Shown: positions 12,166 through 22,700 of the stretch, in pieces
Numbering within the stretch: position 1 is the stretch's first letter
How the letters are laid out: each line of letters opens with the position of its first letter
Assembly (NCBI GenBank): GCA_963575745.1
Contig: CAUYUJ010014750.1
Coordinates: 1 to 64,000, forward strand
Length of the DNA stretch: 64,000 nucleotides
Direction: 5' to 3'
Origin: Prorocentrum cordatum
Taxonomy: Eukaryota; Sar; Dinophyceae; Prorocentrales; Prorocentraceae
Position numbers and translations under genes: made by a program
The notes under the pieces: model-generated
What the model was told of the DNA's origin: nothing
Seen by the model: only the letters and a program-made list of their open reading frames with translations
Database searches by the model: none

Positions 12166-13400
12166 TATCTGGTCTACCTCTCTCCTCCCCCTCCTCCTTT
12201 CTCTCCTGCTCCGTCGTCCTCCAACCTGATTCATGTCCCCCTCCATTTTCTCACCCGCGCACATTATCCCATCTTCCCCCCCCCAACGCCCCCTAAAAAA
12301 AAAAGGAGAAGGAAGAGTAAGGGGAAACTGAGCAGGACGAGAGCAAACCCAGCACACAACGCCGATGCTGCAACGCGCTATCCGCCCCAAGTTTCCCTCC
12401 GTAGGCTAATCCGCCACCGTGGCCCTTGGAACGCTGAGGCGTAGTAGACGCTGCCTGCGAGGGCTTCTGTACTCCAGCGAAGGGCCCCCTCCCGAACTAC
12501 TCGCAATCAGCTGCGCGCAGCCCTAAGAAGGACCCCACCTTTCGCTGCAATCGGCCGCGTGCCTCCCCCCCTTTCCCGAAGCCACGACCCATTGTAAACA
12601 TATGGAATATGGATAAGCGCACCCTAGGCCCCGATCCCTCGTGCAAAATGGCGCCGCGCTCCCTCCTGGCTTCTCCTCGTTCCTCTTCTCCGAAGCAGCA
12701 TGCGCTCTCCCGTGTGCGGCCGCAACGGCGGGTATCCTGTTGCATTGTGTACCGGAGCCGTCCAGCCCGGGGCGGGCGCGCCGACGCCAGCGCACAGCAT
12801 GTCGGAGTCCTTGAGCCGATGGGCCCCGGTTTCTGTCGCGCGTTCCCACTCCAGACGAAAGTCCGCCCTTCAGCGGAGGATCAGCTGGCCGAAGGAGAGG
12901 GCGACAACAATTCTCAAGGCTACTGATGTTGCTGGGCGGGGCTGGTGGCCACGAGAAGTTGCAACCCGGCGGAATGGAAGCGAGGCTGCACTAATACGTC
13001 CGTGGCCGTCCCTTGCACGGACGAGGCGACGCCCGACCATAGCATGCTGGCGACAGGCCTCGCCCCCGCCCCCCTCCCCGCCCCCCACTTCCCCCGCATC
13101 CGCGGAAGGCACTTCCTTGGGCGCAGAGGGGGGCGGGCGTCAACCTGGAGCCAACGGGCCGCGGTTTGTCACGCGCGCGCCCAGCGGGCGTCAACCTGGA
13201 GCCAACGGGCCGCGGTTTGTCAGGCGCGCGCCCACGCCGCGGCCCCGTCGCCGAGGCTCTGGGGCGACTGTGGTTTCACGCAAAATGGCGCACCTTGCAA
13301 ACGGGAGTAATACGTAGCACCCCGCAATTGCCGATAAGAGTGAGGGGGCGGGCGCGGGCGACGCGGGCGTGGAGCCGGCGGACCTCGTGGCCCTCACCTT
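12166..13400. other. Unrecognised GC-rich sequence with a 53-bp tandem duplication
   Basis: No domain recognised. The unit GGGCGTCAACCTGGAGCCAA and its continuation occurs twice in tandem at 13136-13187 and 13188-13240. Frames of up to 205 codons overlap in several phases. Confidence 0.5.
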
Positions 13401-13424
13401 CCCTGTCGATGGCGCCCTCCTCTT

Positions 13425-14060
13425 CCTCCTCCGCCTTCTCCACCTCCTCCTCTTCCTCCTTTTCCTTTCCCTCCTCCTCCTCCTCCTCCTCCTCCTTTTC
13501 CTCCCCCATCCCCCCGATCCTCCCCTTTCCTCCTTTCCGTCGCCGTCGTCGTTTTCCTCCTCCTCCTCCTCCTCCTCCTCCTCCTCTTCCCCCTCCTCCT
13601 CTTCCTCTTCTTTTTTCTTCTTCTGTTTATTCTTACTATGATTATTATTCTTCTTAGTATCAGTATTATTATTCGTCTTCTTATTATTCGTCTTCTGTTT
13701 CTTCTTATTATTATTATTCCTCCTCCTCCTCCTCTTCCTCGTCCTCCTCCTTCTCCTCCTCCTCCTCCTCCTTTTCCTACTCCTCCTCCCTCCTCCTCCG
13801 CCTCCTCTCCTCCTCCTCCTCCTCCTCCTCCTCCTCCTCCTCCCCCCTCCCCTCCTCCCCCCCCTCCCCCTCCCCCTCCCCCTCCTCCTCTTCCTCCTCC
13901 TCCTCCACCTCCTCGTCCTCGTCCTCCTCCTCCTCCTCCTCCTCTTCCTCCTTTTCCTCCTCCTCCCTCCTTTCTCGTCGTCCCCCTCCGCCCCCCCCTC
14001 CTTTTCTGCTCGCCCTCGTCGTCGGCCTCCTCTTCGTCCTCGTACTCGAACTCGTCGTCG
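13425..14060. repeat. CTC/TCC array with a short ATT-rich insert
   Basis: Pyrimidine-rich array of CTC, TTC and CCC triplets on the + strand. A short AT-rich segment (about 13612-13720, ATT and CTT triplets) interrupts it. The frames here encode poly-Arg, poly-Gly, poly-Pro or poly-Ser and are not genes. Confidence 0.95.
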
Positions 14061-14084
14061 TCGTCGTCCCAAGCCAATGCGAGC

Positions 14085-14580
14085 AAGCCCGCCGCAGGCG
14101 CCGATTTGCTTGCTCTTACAAGTTCAGCGCGAAGGGAATCGCTGGTGGGCCACCCGGAACGAATGCAAAAACAAGCCGCCGCAGGCGCCGAAGTTTTGGT
14201 TTGTTCAATGAACGTAGTTTGGGTCGCGGGTGGGTCGCGGGCTCTCCACTTCCACCTGGGAGGAATTCGCAAACAGCCCGCCGCAGGCGCCGCAAATTTT
14301 GACTTGTACACTGAACGCGGTTTGGGTCGCAGGTTCTCCACGTGGAACGAATCAAAAAGAAACCCGCCGCAGGCGCCCAAATTTTGTTTTGTTCAGTGAA
14401 CGTAATTTGGGTCGCCGGTGGGTCGCGGGTTCCCTACCTCCACCTGGGAGGAATTCGAAAACAGCCTGCCGCAAGCGCCGAACATATTGATCTGTACACT
14501 GCACGCGGTTTGGGTCGCGGGTGGGTCGCAGGTTTCCCACCTGGAACGAATGCAAAAAAAAAACCCGCCGAAGGCGCCGA
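14085..14580. repeat. Higher-order minisatellite with alternating A and B subunits
   Basis: Each subunit contains the anchor GCCGCAGGCGCCG and then GGGTCGCGGGTGG. Subunits alternate in their ends. A ends with GGAACGAATGCAAAA (near 14155, 14342, 14540). B ends with CACCTGGGAGGAATTCGNAAA (near 14255, 14445). The dimer repeats at about 187-200 bp. Homogenisation as dimers is inferred from this alternation. Confidence 0.85.
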
Positions 14581-15056
14581 AAATTTTGGGTGGGTCGCGG
14601 GGTGGGTCGCAGTGGGTCGCGGTGGGTCGCAGGTGGGTCGCGGGCGCGGTTTGGGTCGCGGGTGGGTCGCAGGTTCTCCACCTGGAACGAACGCAGAAAA
14701 AACCCGCCGCAGGCGCCGAAAAATTGTGGGTGGGTCGCGGGGCGGTCGCGGGTGGGTCGCGGGCGGGTCGCGGTGGGTCGCGGGTGGGTCCGCTGTGGGT
14801 CGCGTGTGGGTCGCGGGGTGGGTCGCGGGTGGGTCGCGGGTGGGTTGCCGGCGGGTCGCGGGTGGGTCGCCGAGGGGGGGTCTCGGGGTGTCGCGGGCGG
14901 GTCGCGGGGTGGGTCGCGGGTGGGTCGCGGGGTGGGTCGCGGGGGGTCGGGGGTCGCGGGGTGGGTCGCGGGTGGGTCGCGGGGTGGGTCGCGGGCGGGT
15001 CGCGGGGCGGGTCGCGGGTGGGACGGCGACAACAACAACAACAACAACAACAATTA
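14581..15056. repeat. GTCGCGG(G)TGG short-unit array ending in (AAC)n
   Basis: A dense array of 9-13-bp units such as GTGGGTCGCGG, continuing from the minisatellite and ending in an AAC run at 15029-15055. On the + strand the repeated GGGTGGG and CGGGTGGG words could form G-quadruplexes. The 358- and 233-codon frames over it (THPRP or GGSRVG repeats) are artefacts. Confidence 0.9.
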
Positions 15057-15059
15057 CTA

Positions 15060-15420
15060 GCACGTGGGGACACTCCGTTCTCACCAGTGCCAGGGTTTTC
15101 ATAGGAGGCGGGCAATACCCCCACTTTGTGGGGGGGCCGGTTCAAGCTCTACCAAATTTCCAAACGACTCTTCGCCACCACCCACACCCAGCTTCCCGCC
15201 CTATGACGTTCGGACACTTCACTTCGTGGCATGCGGACGACCGTGGCTACTATTCAGGGCCCCGCGGCCGACGACGACGGCGTGCGCGCGCGAAGAAAAA
15301 ACGAATGTGTCCCGCATGGTATTATTTGACAGGGATGATGGCCCTGGCAGGTGCGCAACCGTTGTTGCAGAAGTTCGAAAAAGTTGCTCGCAAAAGCCCG
15401 TTTGACAGAAATGTTTAAAA
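15060..15420. other. Unrecognised spacer
   Basis: Ordinary-complexity sequence between two satellite tracts. No domain or RNA gene recognised in either strand. Confidence 0.35.
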
Positions 15421-15680
15421 AGTGTTGGGTTTCCTACGAATCCGCAAGAGCGCGCGGGATGAAATTTTGACACGTTTTTTTTGAAAAAAAAAAACCATTG
15501 TTTTTTTTATGTTTTTATGTTAAAATCGCTACGAAAACTAAGGTTTTGGAAGGATTTCTTCTTGCGCGCGCGAATGTCCACTTTACCATATTTTTTGCAA
15601 GGGATTCTTGAAATGCGGTTATGTTAGAACAAGAAATGTCATTTTATATTGTTTTTTGCAAGGGAAAGCGGGGGGGAACA
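15421..15680. other. AT-rich island
   Basis: A compositional outlier with T- and A-runs around 15472-15525 and few C or G bases. The word TTTTTTGCAAGGGA occurs twice, near 15591 and 15652, about 61 bp apart. No gene seen. It could be the 3' tail of an unrecognised retro-insertion; that is inference. Confidence 0.6.
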
Positions 15681-15814
15681 AAACAACCGGATCTGGATCC
15701 GTTTTGCCTGAGACTTCCTCACGAAAACGATGAAAATGTGGCTGCGGCCTAGGCGCGGCGGGGGGGGCGCGCACCAGGGGCCCCAACAATAATTATTCTT
15801 TAGAAGAAATAATG

Positions 15815-16185
15815 TTCAACAACAACAACAACAACAACAAACAACCAACAACCAACAACCAACAACCAACAACCAACAACCAACAAACAACAACCAACAA
15901 CCAACAACCAACGCCACCAACAACAACAACAACAGCAACAACAACAACAAACAACAACAACAACCATACGAATAACAACAACAACAACAACAACAACAAC
16001 ACCAACAACACCAGCAACAACAACAGCAGCATCAGCAGCAACAGCAACAACAACAACCTAACAACCTAACACTCTAACAACGACAGCAACAACAACAACA
16101 GCAGCAGCAACAACAACAACAACAACCTAACAACAACAACGACAACAACAACCGCAGCAACCGCAACAACAACAACAACCACAAC

Positions 16186-16217
<32 letters not shown>

Positions 16218-16220
16218 TAA
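15815..16220. repeat. (AAC)n array
   Basis: About 400 bp of CAA/AAC triplets with CCAACAA sub-arrays at 15840-15910 and AGC interruptions. The poly-Asn and poly-Leu frames are repeat artefacts. Confidence 0.95.
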
Positions 16221-16353
16221 TCCGCATCGCGGAGTGCCACTTCAGCGACGCACCCAGGGACAGTGAATGACCGTTCGGCCCAGCCCCCTCACTCTGATTA
16301 TACTGTTGGCCTGTATGCTGCTCGCGCTGCAGTGTGGACACTCCGTCTTGAAT
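16221..16353. other. Short spacer
   Basis: Sequence between the AAC array and the decayed recombinase-like tail. Nothing recognised. Confidence 0.4.
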
Positions 16354-16980
16354 TTAGATCGTGGCTGATGCCCCCGCCTTCTGGCGAAAATATTGCTGAG
16401 GCTGGGCGGCCCCTCCCCGGCGATGGGGTTTGCGCGTGTCAGGGCCGGCCCCCGCATTTAGGGCCAGCCGCCTGATGGCTGCCTGGAAGCCCGCGGCCCC
16501 CCGTGGCAGGCGCCGGCCAGCGAGCACTCGGGCAGAAAGAGTTGCGTCCTTGAGCCCGCGTGCGATGACGTGCCAGGGGGGGGGGGGGGGGGGGGTCCTG
16601 ACCTTTTGTTTTCCTTTGGCAAAGCCGATGGCAAAATGCGCAGTGTCCTCTCCAAGGCCGAGCGCGCGCTGGCCCGCCGCGAGCATCGGCTCGATCGGGC
16701 GCAGCGCGCCACTGACGCAGAGCAGCAGGCCAGACGCCATTGCAAGGCCACCCTCGGCAAGCGCAGCGCCAGACGCGGCCGACGCCTGCTCGGGCGGCAG
16801 GGGCCTGGCTCCGAAAAAGGGGTCCCGCTCTGTCCCCACGCCTATCAAAAAGCACCACGCGCCGCGTAGGCCTCGACGCGAACGGGGCAACGAGTGTCGG
16901 TGCCCACACAGTGCGTCGCCGACGCGAGCCTTCGCTTCCTCCAGCGACCGGCATAACTCCAAACCTCGTCCGTCTCTGCA
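16354..16980 (-). pseudogene. Probable tyrosine-recombinase (YR) tail
   Basis: The minus frame contains CVSGALRPIEPML (near 16683-16722). This resembles the first catalytic-Arg box of DIRS-like recombinases, as I know them from dinoflagellate gene models (xxLRPSExLxL). Further on, GFQAAIRRLALNAGAGP is followed by HRRGGAAQ (16400-16425). That sits where a YR has its H-x-x-R box, normally LRHGGA, and here the box is damaged. A run of 23 G (16568-16592 on +) lies inside and is a likely frameshift site. The final Tyr is not identified. Decisive test: profile search with the DIRS YR family, which should align both boxes about 90-100 residues apart. Confidence 0.42.
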
Positions 16981-17148
16981 ACGGACGCGGGCAATGGCTC
17001 GCTGTCTCCCTCGAGCCACTGGAAATATCTGGCAGCCTCCAGGTGCCTCTTGATTGTCCGGAGCTGGACCTGCGAAGAAAATAGCGCGCCTGCTGCTGGT
17101 CGATTGCGTCGCTTCGACTGTCTGCTGCCCGCGGTCCAAATAATTCAT

Positions 17149-17426
17149 CGCCGCCATCTTCTCGGCGCATCGGCCGGCTCGAGCTCCGGCCCGGCCAAGA
17201 CGACGTAGAGCGGGCGGGGGCGGCCAGCGCTGGCGAACAGGGGCGCACTGACGCGCGTGAATCAGTGGAGCTGCTGGACCGAGGTGGATCTGCTCTCCCA
17301 GGCCACCGCGACGCATGCACGTGAGCCGCAGAAGTGGATGGGGCGACCTGCCCACGCGGAGGCCGTGCGCAAGCGCCACTTCGGCGTGGTCAACAATGCC
17401 TGCATCTCCAGTGCGTCGTCGCGATG
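17149..17426 (-). pseudogene. RNase H-like domain of a retroelement
   Basis: The frame reads ALEMQALLTTPKWRLR, then IHFCGSRACVAVAWESRSTS, then a TGA at 17262-17264. It continues in the same frame with PLYVVLAGPELEPADAPRR. The usual pattern in dinoflagellate and DIRS-like RNase H is an E-x-x-AL helix, a D-S-Q-A box and an N-P-A-D-x-x-S-R end. Here D-S-Q is changed to G-S-R and N-P-A-D to E-P-A-D, so at least one catalytic acid is lost and a stop interrupts the domain. It is therefore a pseudogene. It sits between the methyltransferase-like domain and the recombinase-like tail, as expected for one element. Confidence 0.6.
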
Positions 17427-17899
17427 GCCGCTGCCCCGGTCAAAGGGCGAGCGCGCCTCAAGCGCCAGCGGCAAGCCTGGGTCGCCCTCCTCGGCCAGCC
17501 TAAAGAATTCACTGCGAACGTGGGCGAGGGCGCGCGGGCCCCGCCGAGCTCGCCGCGCGCGCCAGCGCAGGCGGCCTCGCGAAGTGGCTTGCCGAGCCCG
17601 AGCAGCGCGGCGACGCACTTCAATCCCTCGGCGCCTCGCTCGCAGGCGCACTCGGCCACGGAGGGCGGCCGCGCCAGCGGTGCAGCGGCGACCGGGCCAC
17701 GGCCAAAGGGCGCCCCCATGACCGAGACTGGCAGAGCGCGCTTGGCGCCATCGACCTCGCGCTTGGAACCCTTGCCGCCCTTCGGCGGGGCCCGCCGGCA
17801 TCGGCCCCGGGGCGCCCCGGGCGCGCCGCCCACTCAGTGTTCGTCAGAGGCCGCAGTTCGCCGCCCCTGGTCTTCGCGTTCTCTAGCTTGGACCTGGGG

Positions 17900-18661
17900 C
17901 GCAGCGGCTGAGCGGCAGGTGCTCGCTAACTCCCCGCGGGCTCTCGCTGCAGGGGGCGTCGGCAGCAGGCCCGCGGGGGAGGGGCAGGCCGCTCGTGGCG
18001 GGCGGGGCGCGCGAAGGTTGCCCAGGCTCCTTGCTCCCCGCGGACGGCTCGCACCTCGCCTGAGCCGCCCAGCCCCGCTGGGCCGCGCTCCTTGGAGCGT
18101 TGCTTGGATCGCCCAGGCTTGGACCCCCCCATCGAAACTTTGGGGGCTGAGGGCCAAGCGGCCAACCGGTCCAATGGCGCCTCGTCCGCCTGACCGGGCA
18201 GCGCCAGCCGGCGCTGAGCTCGATGGGCATCGCCTGCGTGACCTCGTTGAAGCACTCGAGGTCCTCGGCGCACATCGGGCTGACATTCTCATCCAGCGCG
18301 TGCGCCGAGGCGGCGGGCGCGGCCTGGCGGGCAGAATCGGCCACCCTAGGGGCGCCGCTGACCAGCTGCGCCTGCCCCCCTGTCCAACCGCGCGACCAGA
18401 CACTGACCCCCGCGAACCGCTGGCAAGGGGGGCCCCCGACCACGAGGTGCACTTCAGGGCGGGGGGGGGCGCGCCGCGAGGCCCACGGCTGCGTCTAGGG
18501 CGACGACGGCCACATCGCCCAGCTCGACGCAATCGGGCCACCTCGCCCGGGCAACGTTGCACGGGGGCCCCGGGATCTCCAACGACGCGCGCAAGGCCAC
18601 CTCGACGCCGAGGCGCCCCAGGGCCATCCGACCTCCGCCAGTGCCTCCGAAAAAACTCGAT
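17900..18661 (-). pseudogene. DNMT-like cytosine-C5 DNA methyltransferase domain (frameshifted)
   Basis: Cytosine-C5 methyltransferases transfer a methyl group from SAM to cytosine in DNA. Frame 18661-18457 carries motif I-like FFGGTGGGRMALGRLGVEV, then SLEI and VELGDV. After a C-homopolymer (G-run near 18460-18468 on +) the frame changes. From 18452 it reads VVGGPPCQRFAGVS (motif IV with the catalytic Cys), DENVSPM (motif VI), FNEVTQAMPIEL and RRTRRHW (motif VIII). Motif order and spacing fit the DNMT family. The usual D of motif I (FDG) is G here, and the target-recognition region after 18230 breaks up across frames. Retrotransposon-encoded DNMTs are published for dinoflagellates. Whether the C-run shift is real or a sequencing error is open. 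Confidence 0.78.
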
Positions 18662-18669
18662 GAGCCCTG

Positions 18670-19260
18670 CCACGCCTCATGCTGACCTTGACCCCAGGCC
18701 AGCTCGGCCAAACCTGCGAGCGTCGCTTCGGGGCGGTGAGCCCGACTCGGACATGCACTGGCCCCTGGCTCTGAAGCGTCGGTGCAAGTGAGCGAGCGAG
18801 CTCGACACCTTCGCCCGCAGTTCGAATTCACGGAACGGCAGCATTCTCCGGACGAGGACCAACTCTGCACACATCGCTGACGGCACCAGATGCTTGGGGC
18901 GCGTCCCCCAATGGGTGATAAGCGCCTGAACACCGTGGCGCGCTCGCGCCGCAAGCAGCCCAAGTGGCACCAGCGTTCCGCGATTACCTGGCCTTCTTCC
19001 TGGTGACCGATCGGCCAGGGCGAAGCCTTGACGCGGCCGTTCTCACCGTCGGCCACGGCCCCTGGGCACTGGCACGAAAACTGCCGCGTGCTGTTCCTCT
19101 CGCTGAACGGCGCTTCGAGGTCCTTGTCATGCTTGTCGACGCCCCAGCGAAAGCGCCCTGCGGGTCAGACGCCACCCAAGGCAGCCCCCGCGTGGAAGGC
19201 GGGCACTGCCCTGTCTGTGTAAATTTCCGTCGGTTTGGGCGGCCCAGAGGGGCCGTGGTT
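18670..19260. other. Unrecognised sequence upstream of the methyltransferase remnant
   Basis: Minus frames here (18677-18970 and 19056 downward) are partly protein-like but match nothing I know. They may be the N-terminal part of the decayed methyltransferase element. Confidence 0.3.
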
Positions 19261-19261
19261 C

Positions 19262-19328
19262 GAGAGAGAGAGAGAGAGAGACAAAGAGAGATTCTACAGA
19301 GATATACATTATAGATATATAGATAGAT

Positions 19329-19359
<31 letters not shown>

Positions 19360-19360
19360 C
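19262..19360. repeat. (GA)n/(GATA)n tract flanking the 3' side of the giant element
   Basis: GA runs at 19262-19290 and 19333-19359 enclose a TATA/GATAGATA segment. A GA tract in the same + strand orientation lies at 36129-36191, beyond the 5' end of the giant element. The pair may mark insertion into a microsatellite, or independent tails. Confidence 0.85.
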
Positions 19361-19371
19361 CGGACAAGTAG

Positions 19372-19409
19372 GCGGACCAGGGTCCGTCCGCGAGGCGCAC
19401 TGCGGTGCG
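19372..19409 (-). other. Twin hairpins near the 3' end of the giant element
   Basis: Two adjacent inverted repeats lie just inside the GA tract. One has CGGACC and GGTCCG arms around AG (about 19373-19386). The other has CGCAC and GTGCG arms around TGCG (19396-19409). Non-LTR elements often keep a 3' stem-loop recognised by their RT. That role is only inferred from position. Confidence 0.4.
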
Positions 19410-19725
19410 ACAACCCGCAAAACACTATTAGCGGCGGTGCAGCCTTAAGATACGAGGGCGGGCAACAGACCCCCTCCCCCGGCGCATTGCGTCTGAAGCT
19501 ACGGACGGCGGACAGACTGTGAAGATCTCACGTGTCAGACCGCGTGACGAAGAAGGCCCCAACAAGAAAGGCGACGTGCGGACACGTGGCTAGGCGGCTT
19601 GGCAGACCGCCAGTTGGGCGCTTGGCCGCAGCGCGGCGCGCAGGGACGGGGCACCCCCCGCCCCCACGCCCTGACACCGTGGACGCGGGGCCACGCGTGC
19701 ACACGGGCAGGCAGAATGGCGGAGA

Positions 19726-22700
19726 TTAGCGCGGGGCTCCAGGCGGAGCGCCGCGGAGCGATGACAGCATAGCATGGAGGGTGAGTGGCGGCGCAGCACC
19801 ATCGGGCGGGGGTGTAAGCAGCTCGGCGAAGGCACGACCGGCGCGGTGGAGGCGCTGGAGCAAAGGGCCTTGACGGGCTTGGGCAGCGGCAAGGTCGGCG
19901 GCGAGAGCTGCGCACCTCTGCTGGAGAGCGGCCGTAGACTGGGACAGCTCGGCTTCGCGGTCGGTGCGGGGCGGCTGCTCTGTGCCCGCGGCCGCGGGCC
20001 TCGCGGCGGGGACGAGGTCATCGGTGCGCCTGGCCAGGTGGTGGACCAGCGCGGTGCGGCGGTCCGTGCGCTGGCGGCCGTCGCCGTGGCGAGGCGACTG
20101 GAGGGTGTCGCGCGGTCCCAGGGCTGAAGCCGCTGGGGCCACGCCCCATGAGGACGGAGGAGCCGCAGCCTCGCAGCCTGCAACAGTAGGAGCGTGGACG
20201 GGGCGCGACGGCCTGACTGGCTCAGTGCCCTGCGGGGGGGCTGAAGCCGCCCCCGCGGGCTGGCGCTGGTGGGGGGACGGGGTTGGTGGCACGGAGGGAC
20301 CAATCATGATGCCGTGCGAGGGCTCAGAGGTCGGCCGCGTGACCGGGTGGCGACTCGATGAAGCGGCATCGTCGGCAGCGTGGGGTGTCGGCGGGACGTC
20401 GTCTATGCTGCCACCCAATCCGAGGGGATCATAAAAGTCCTCGTCGGCGTCTTGGAGGTGAGCGACGTCATCATGTGGGTGCGGTGCCGCTCTCGGTGGC
20501 GGAGTCGAGGTGGGCGTCGTGCGGATGCCCGACGGGGCAAGGTTGGCGCTGGCTGGCCCGTCGTCCAGGAAGTCTAGTCCCCCGCCGAAGCCGAACGGGT
20601 CGTCCTCCTGTTCGTCGTACATCGCCCGTTGGGCCTCGGCCCAGAGCTCGTCCGGGTTCTGCGGGATGTCTGGTCCAGCCGCGGGTGGTGCCTGGTCCGA
20701 CAGCAGGGGGTTTGGTTCCATTTTGCTGAGTTCAGCCGCTGTAAACCCAGCCCTGCGGTGTGGGAGCGGCAGAGTACGGTGTCTGCGCTCGTAGATGGCG
20801 ACAGCGACCCCGTGAAGCACGGTCGCTTGGCGATGTCGTGTTTTGGCAGCTTCAACGATGTCGTCGGGGAGGTTGTGCGTGCGTGCCGCCGCTGTGGCAA
20901 GGGCGTCGGCCTGACGGTTGAACTCCTCCGCGATGGGCCCGATGAGCCCAAGGTCGATGCCCAGGTCTCCCAGGTGGCTGGCGACTTTTTCGACGCGAAA
21001 CATGTCGGGCTTGGCCATGACACATCGGTGAATCATTGCCCAGAGCTCCGCGTGCGTGCCCTGCGGCGCTGGATGTCCGTCGATGATGCTTTGGAACCCA
21101 TCGACCACCGCCTGGTTGTCCACGAAGACGTGCACGGGCCGTTCGGCACACGCCGTAAGGTGGACGATGGCAAGGGTCTCCGCAACCTGGGCGTTCTGCG
21201 TTAGGCCGTGAACGCGTGCACTGTAGTTCATGCGGTGGTCGATGCCGTAGTAGACGCCGTAGCCCGCTCGTGCTAGGAGTGGGATGGCTTGGTTGGTGCA
21301 CGCACCGTCCGTGGCAGCATAGACCCATGTCCATCCAGTGTCGTTGTCAAGGTAGGTGGTGTAGGTGTCCTGGGCTGAAGCCGCAGGATCACCCTCAGGG
21401 GGGGGCCGCGGGATGGGCTGTGGCAGCGGGTCCCTCGCGAGGTCGGCCTGCAGGTCGAGGAGGGCTGGGTCTTCGTCGAAGAGCCCGCAGTGTCTTGTGT
21501 GCGGCGGAAGACGGGCCCACTGGTCGTCACTGATGAGGGTGGTGAGAGGAACTCTTTCTCGGGCCCAGCACTTACAGTCGCGGACAGTGTGCTCCTGAGT
21601 TTCCTCTTCCTCGTCGCAGTAGCGGCACATGGGGCTGGGGTCTGCCGACGTGTTGGATCGGGATCGTCGCTGTTGGGTGTGGTCCCCGCCCGACAGGTAG
21701 TTCAGGAGGAGCGCCAGCTGCCAGGCAGTGCATTTGGCTGCTCCTTTGGTTCGCGCGAGCCACGTGCTGGCGAAGAGGTCAAGGCCCTGTCTGACCGAGG
21801 CGAGGTAGCCAAGGTCGTGTCGCCGTGGCTTGATCTTCCGCAGAAATGCCCTGCGTTGTGAGGCCCGCAGCATGTGCAGGAAGGCGTTTTGGGGTAGATT
21901 CAGCCAGCTGATCGGGCAGCCCCAGTCATCGTACATGATGCCAAATGTGGGCCAGGTCCATCGGAGCTGCTGGAGCGACTGGACGAGTCGCCCGACGGGT
22001 CCTCCACCAAACAGGGTCTGGACGTGGTGTTGGAGGTCTCTGGCGAGCCCGCAGAGTGTGACGTCGCGGTTAACCTGACGCCGCAGGCACAGGAATGCTT
22101 CACGCTGCGTGATGGCGTCGATCTCAAGGGCGTGTCCCGGCACGCACACGGCCATGAGAGTCCAGAACTCGACCCACTTGTTCCCCTTGGGGCGGATAGC
22201 CGCCTTGAGGGCGTGGTTGTAGGCAGTCTTGGCTGGGCCTGATGGTGCTTGGATGTCGGTGCCCGTGGTGCAGACGCTGGCGGCCAGGGATCGGGCGTGC
22301 CGCGCCTTGATAAGCATCGGCGACGGGAGCTTGCCAATGCGCGGCAGGCGGATAGTCGCCCTCCGCACACGGGCGTCTGCGGTGGCCGTGAGGTTAAGCG
22401 CGGCTGGAGCCGGCGCTGCCTCGGCGTTGATGTAACTCCCGACGAGCTTGAAGGAATCGACCACTCGGAGGGGGCGATCCGCCAGTGTGAGCTGGGTGAC
22501 GGCGGCGTGCAGCTCATCGGTGAGCGCCCACCCTGCCACTTTACCAGGGTGAATGCGTTGACCGGAGAATCGGTCAAACTTGGCGGTTTCGTCGAGAGAT
22601 TTCTGCAGCTCAGGAGCGGTGTGGGTAGTGGAGTTGCTGTCGTCAACGAAGGTAGTGCTGAGTGATCGAGGAACGTATCGGTGCTGCCTCTTTGTCCACA

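Larger units (their letters stand above)
16354..18661 (-). mobile_element. Decayed DIRS/YR-like retroelement remnant carrying a C5-methyltransferase
   Basis: On the minus strand, a cytosine-C5-methyltransferase-like domain, an RNase H-like domain and a probable tyrosine-recombinase tail follow one another in three reading frames. Several stops separate them. RNase H followed by a tyrosine recombinase is typical of DIRS-type retroelements; this class assignment is inference. I see no RT domain. Upstream sequence (18670-19260) reads as plausible coding but was not recognised. The (GA)n tract at 19262-19360 separates this remnant from the giant element. Confidence 0.5.

Noticed and set aside
17334-18791. 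485-codon plus-strand ORF
   Set aside because: It is the antisense shadow of the methyltransferase and RNase H remnants on the minus strand.
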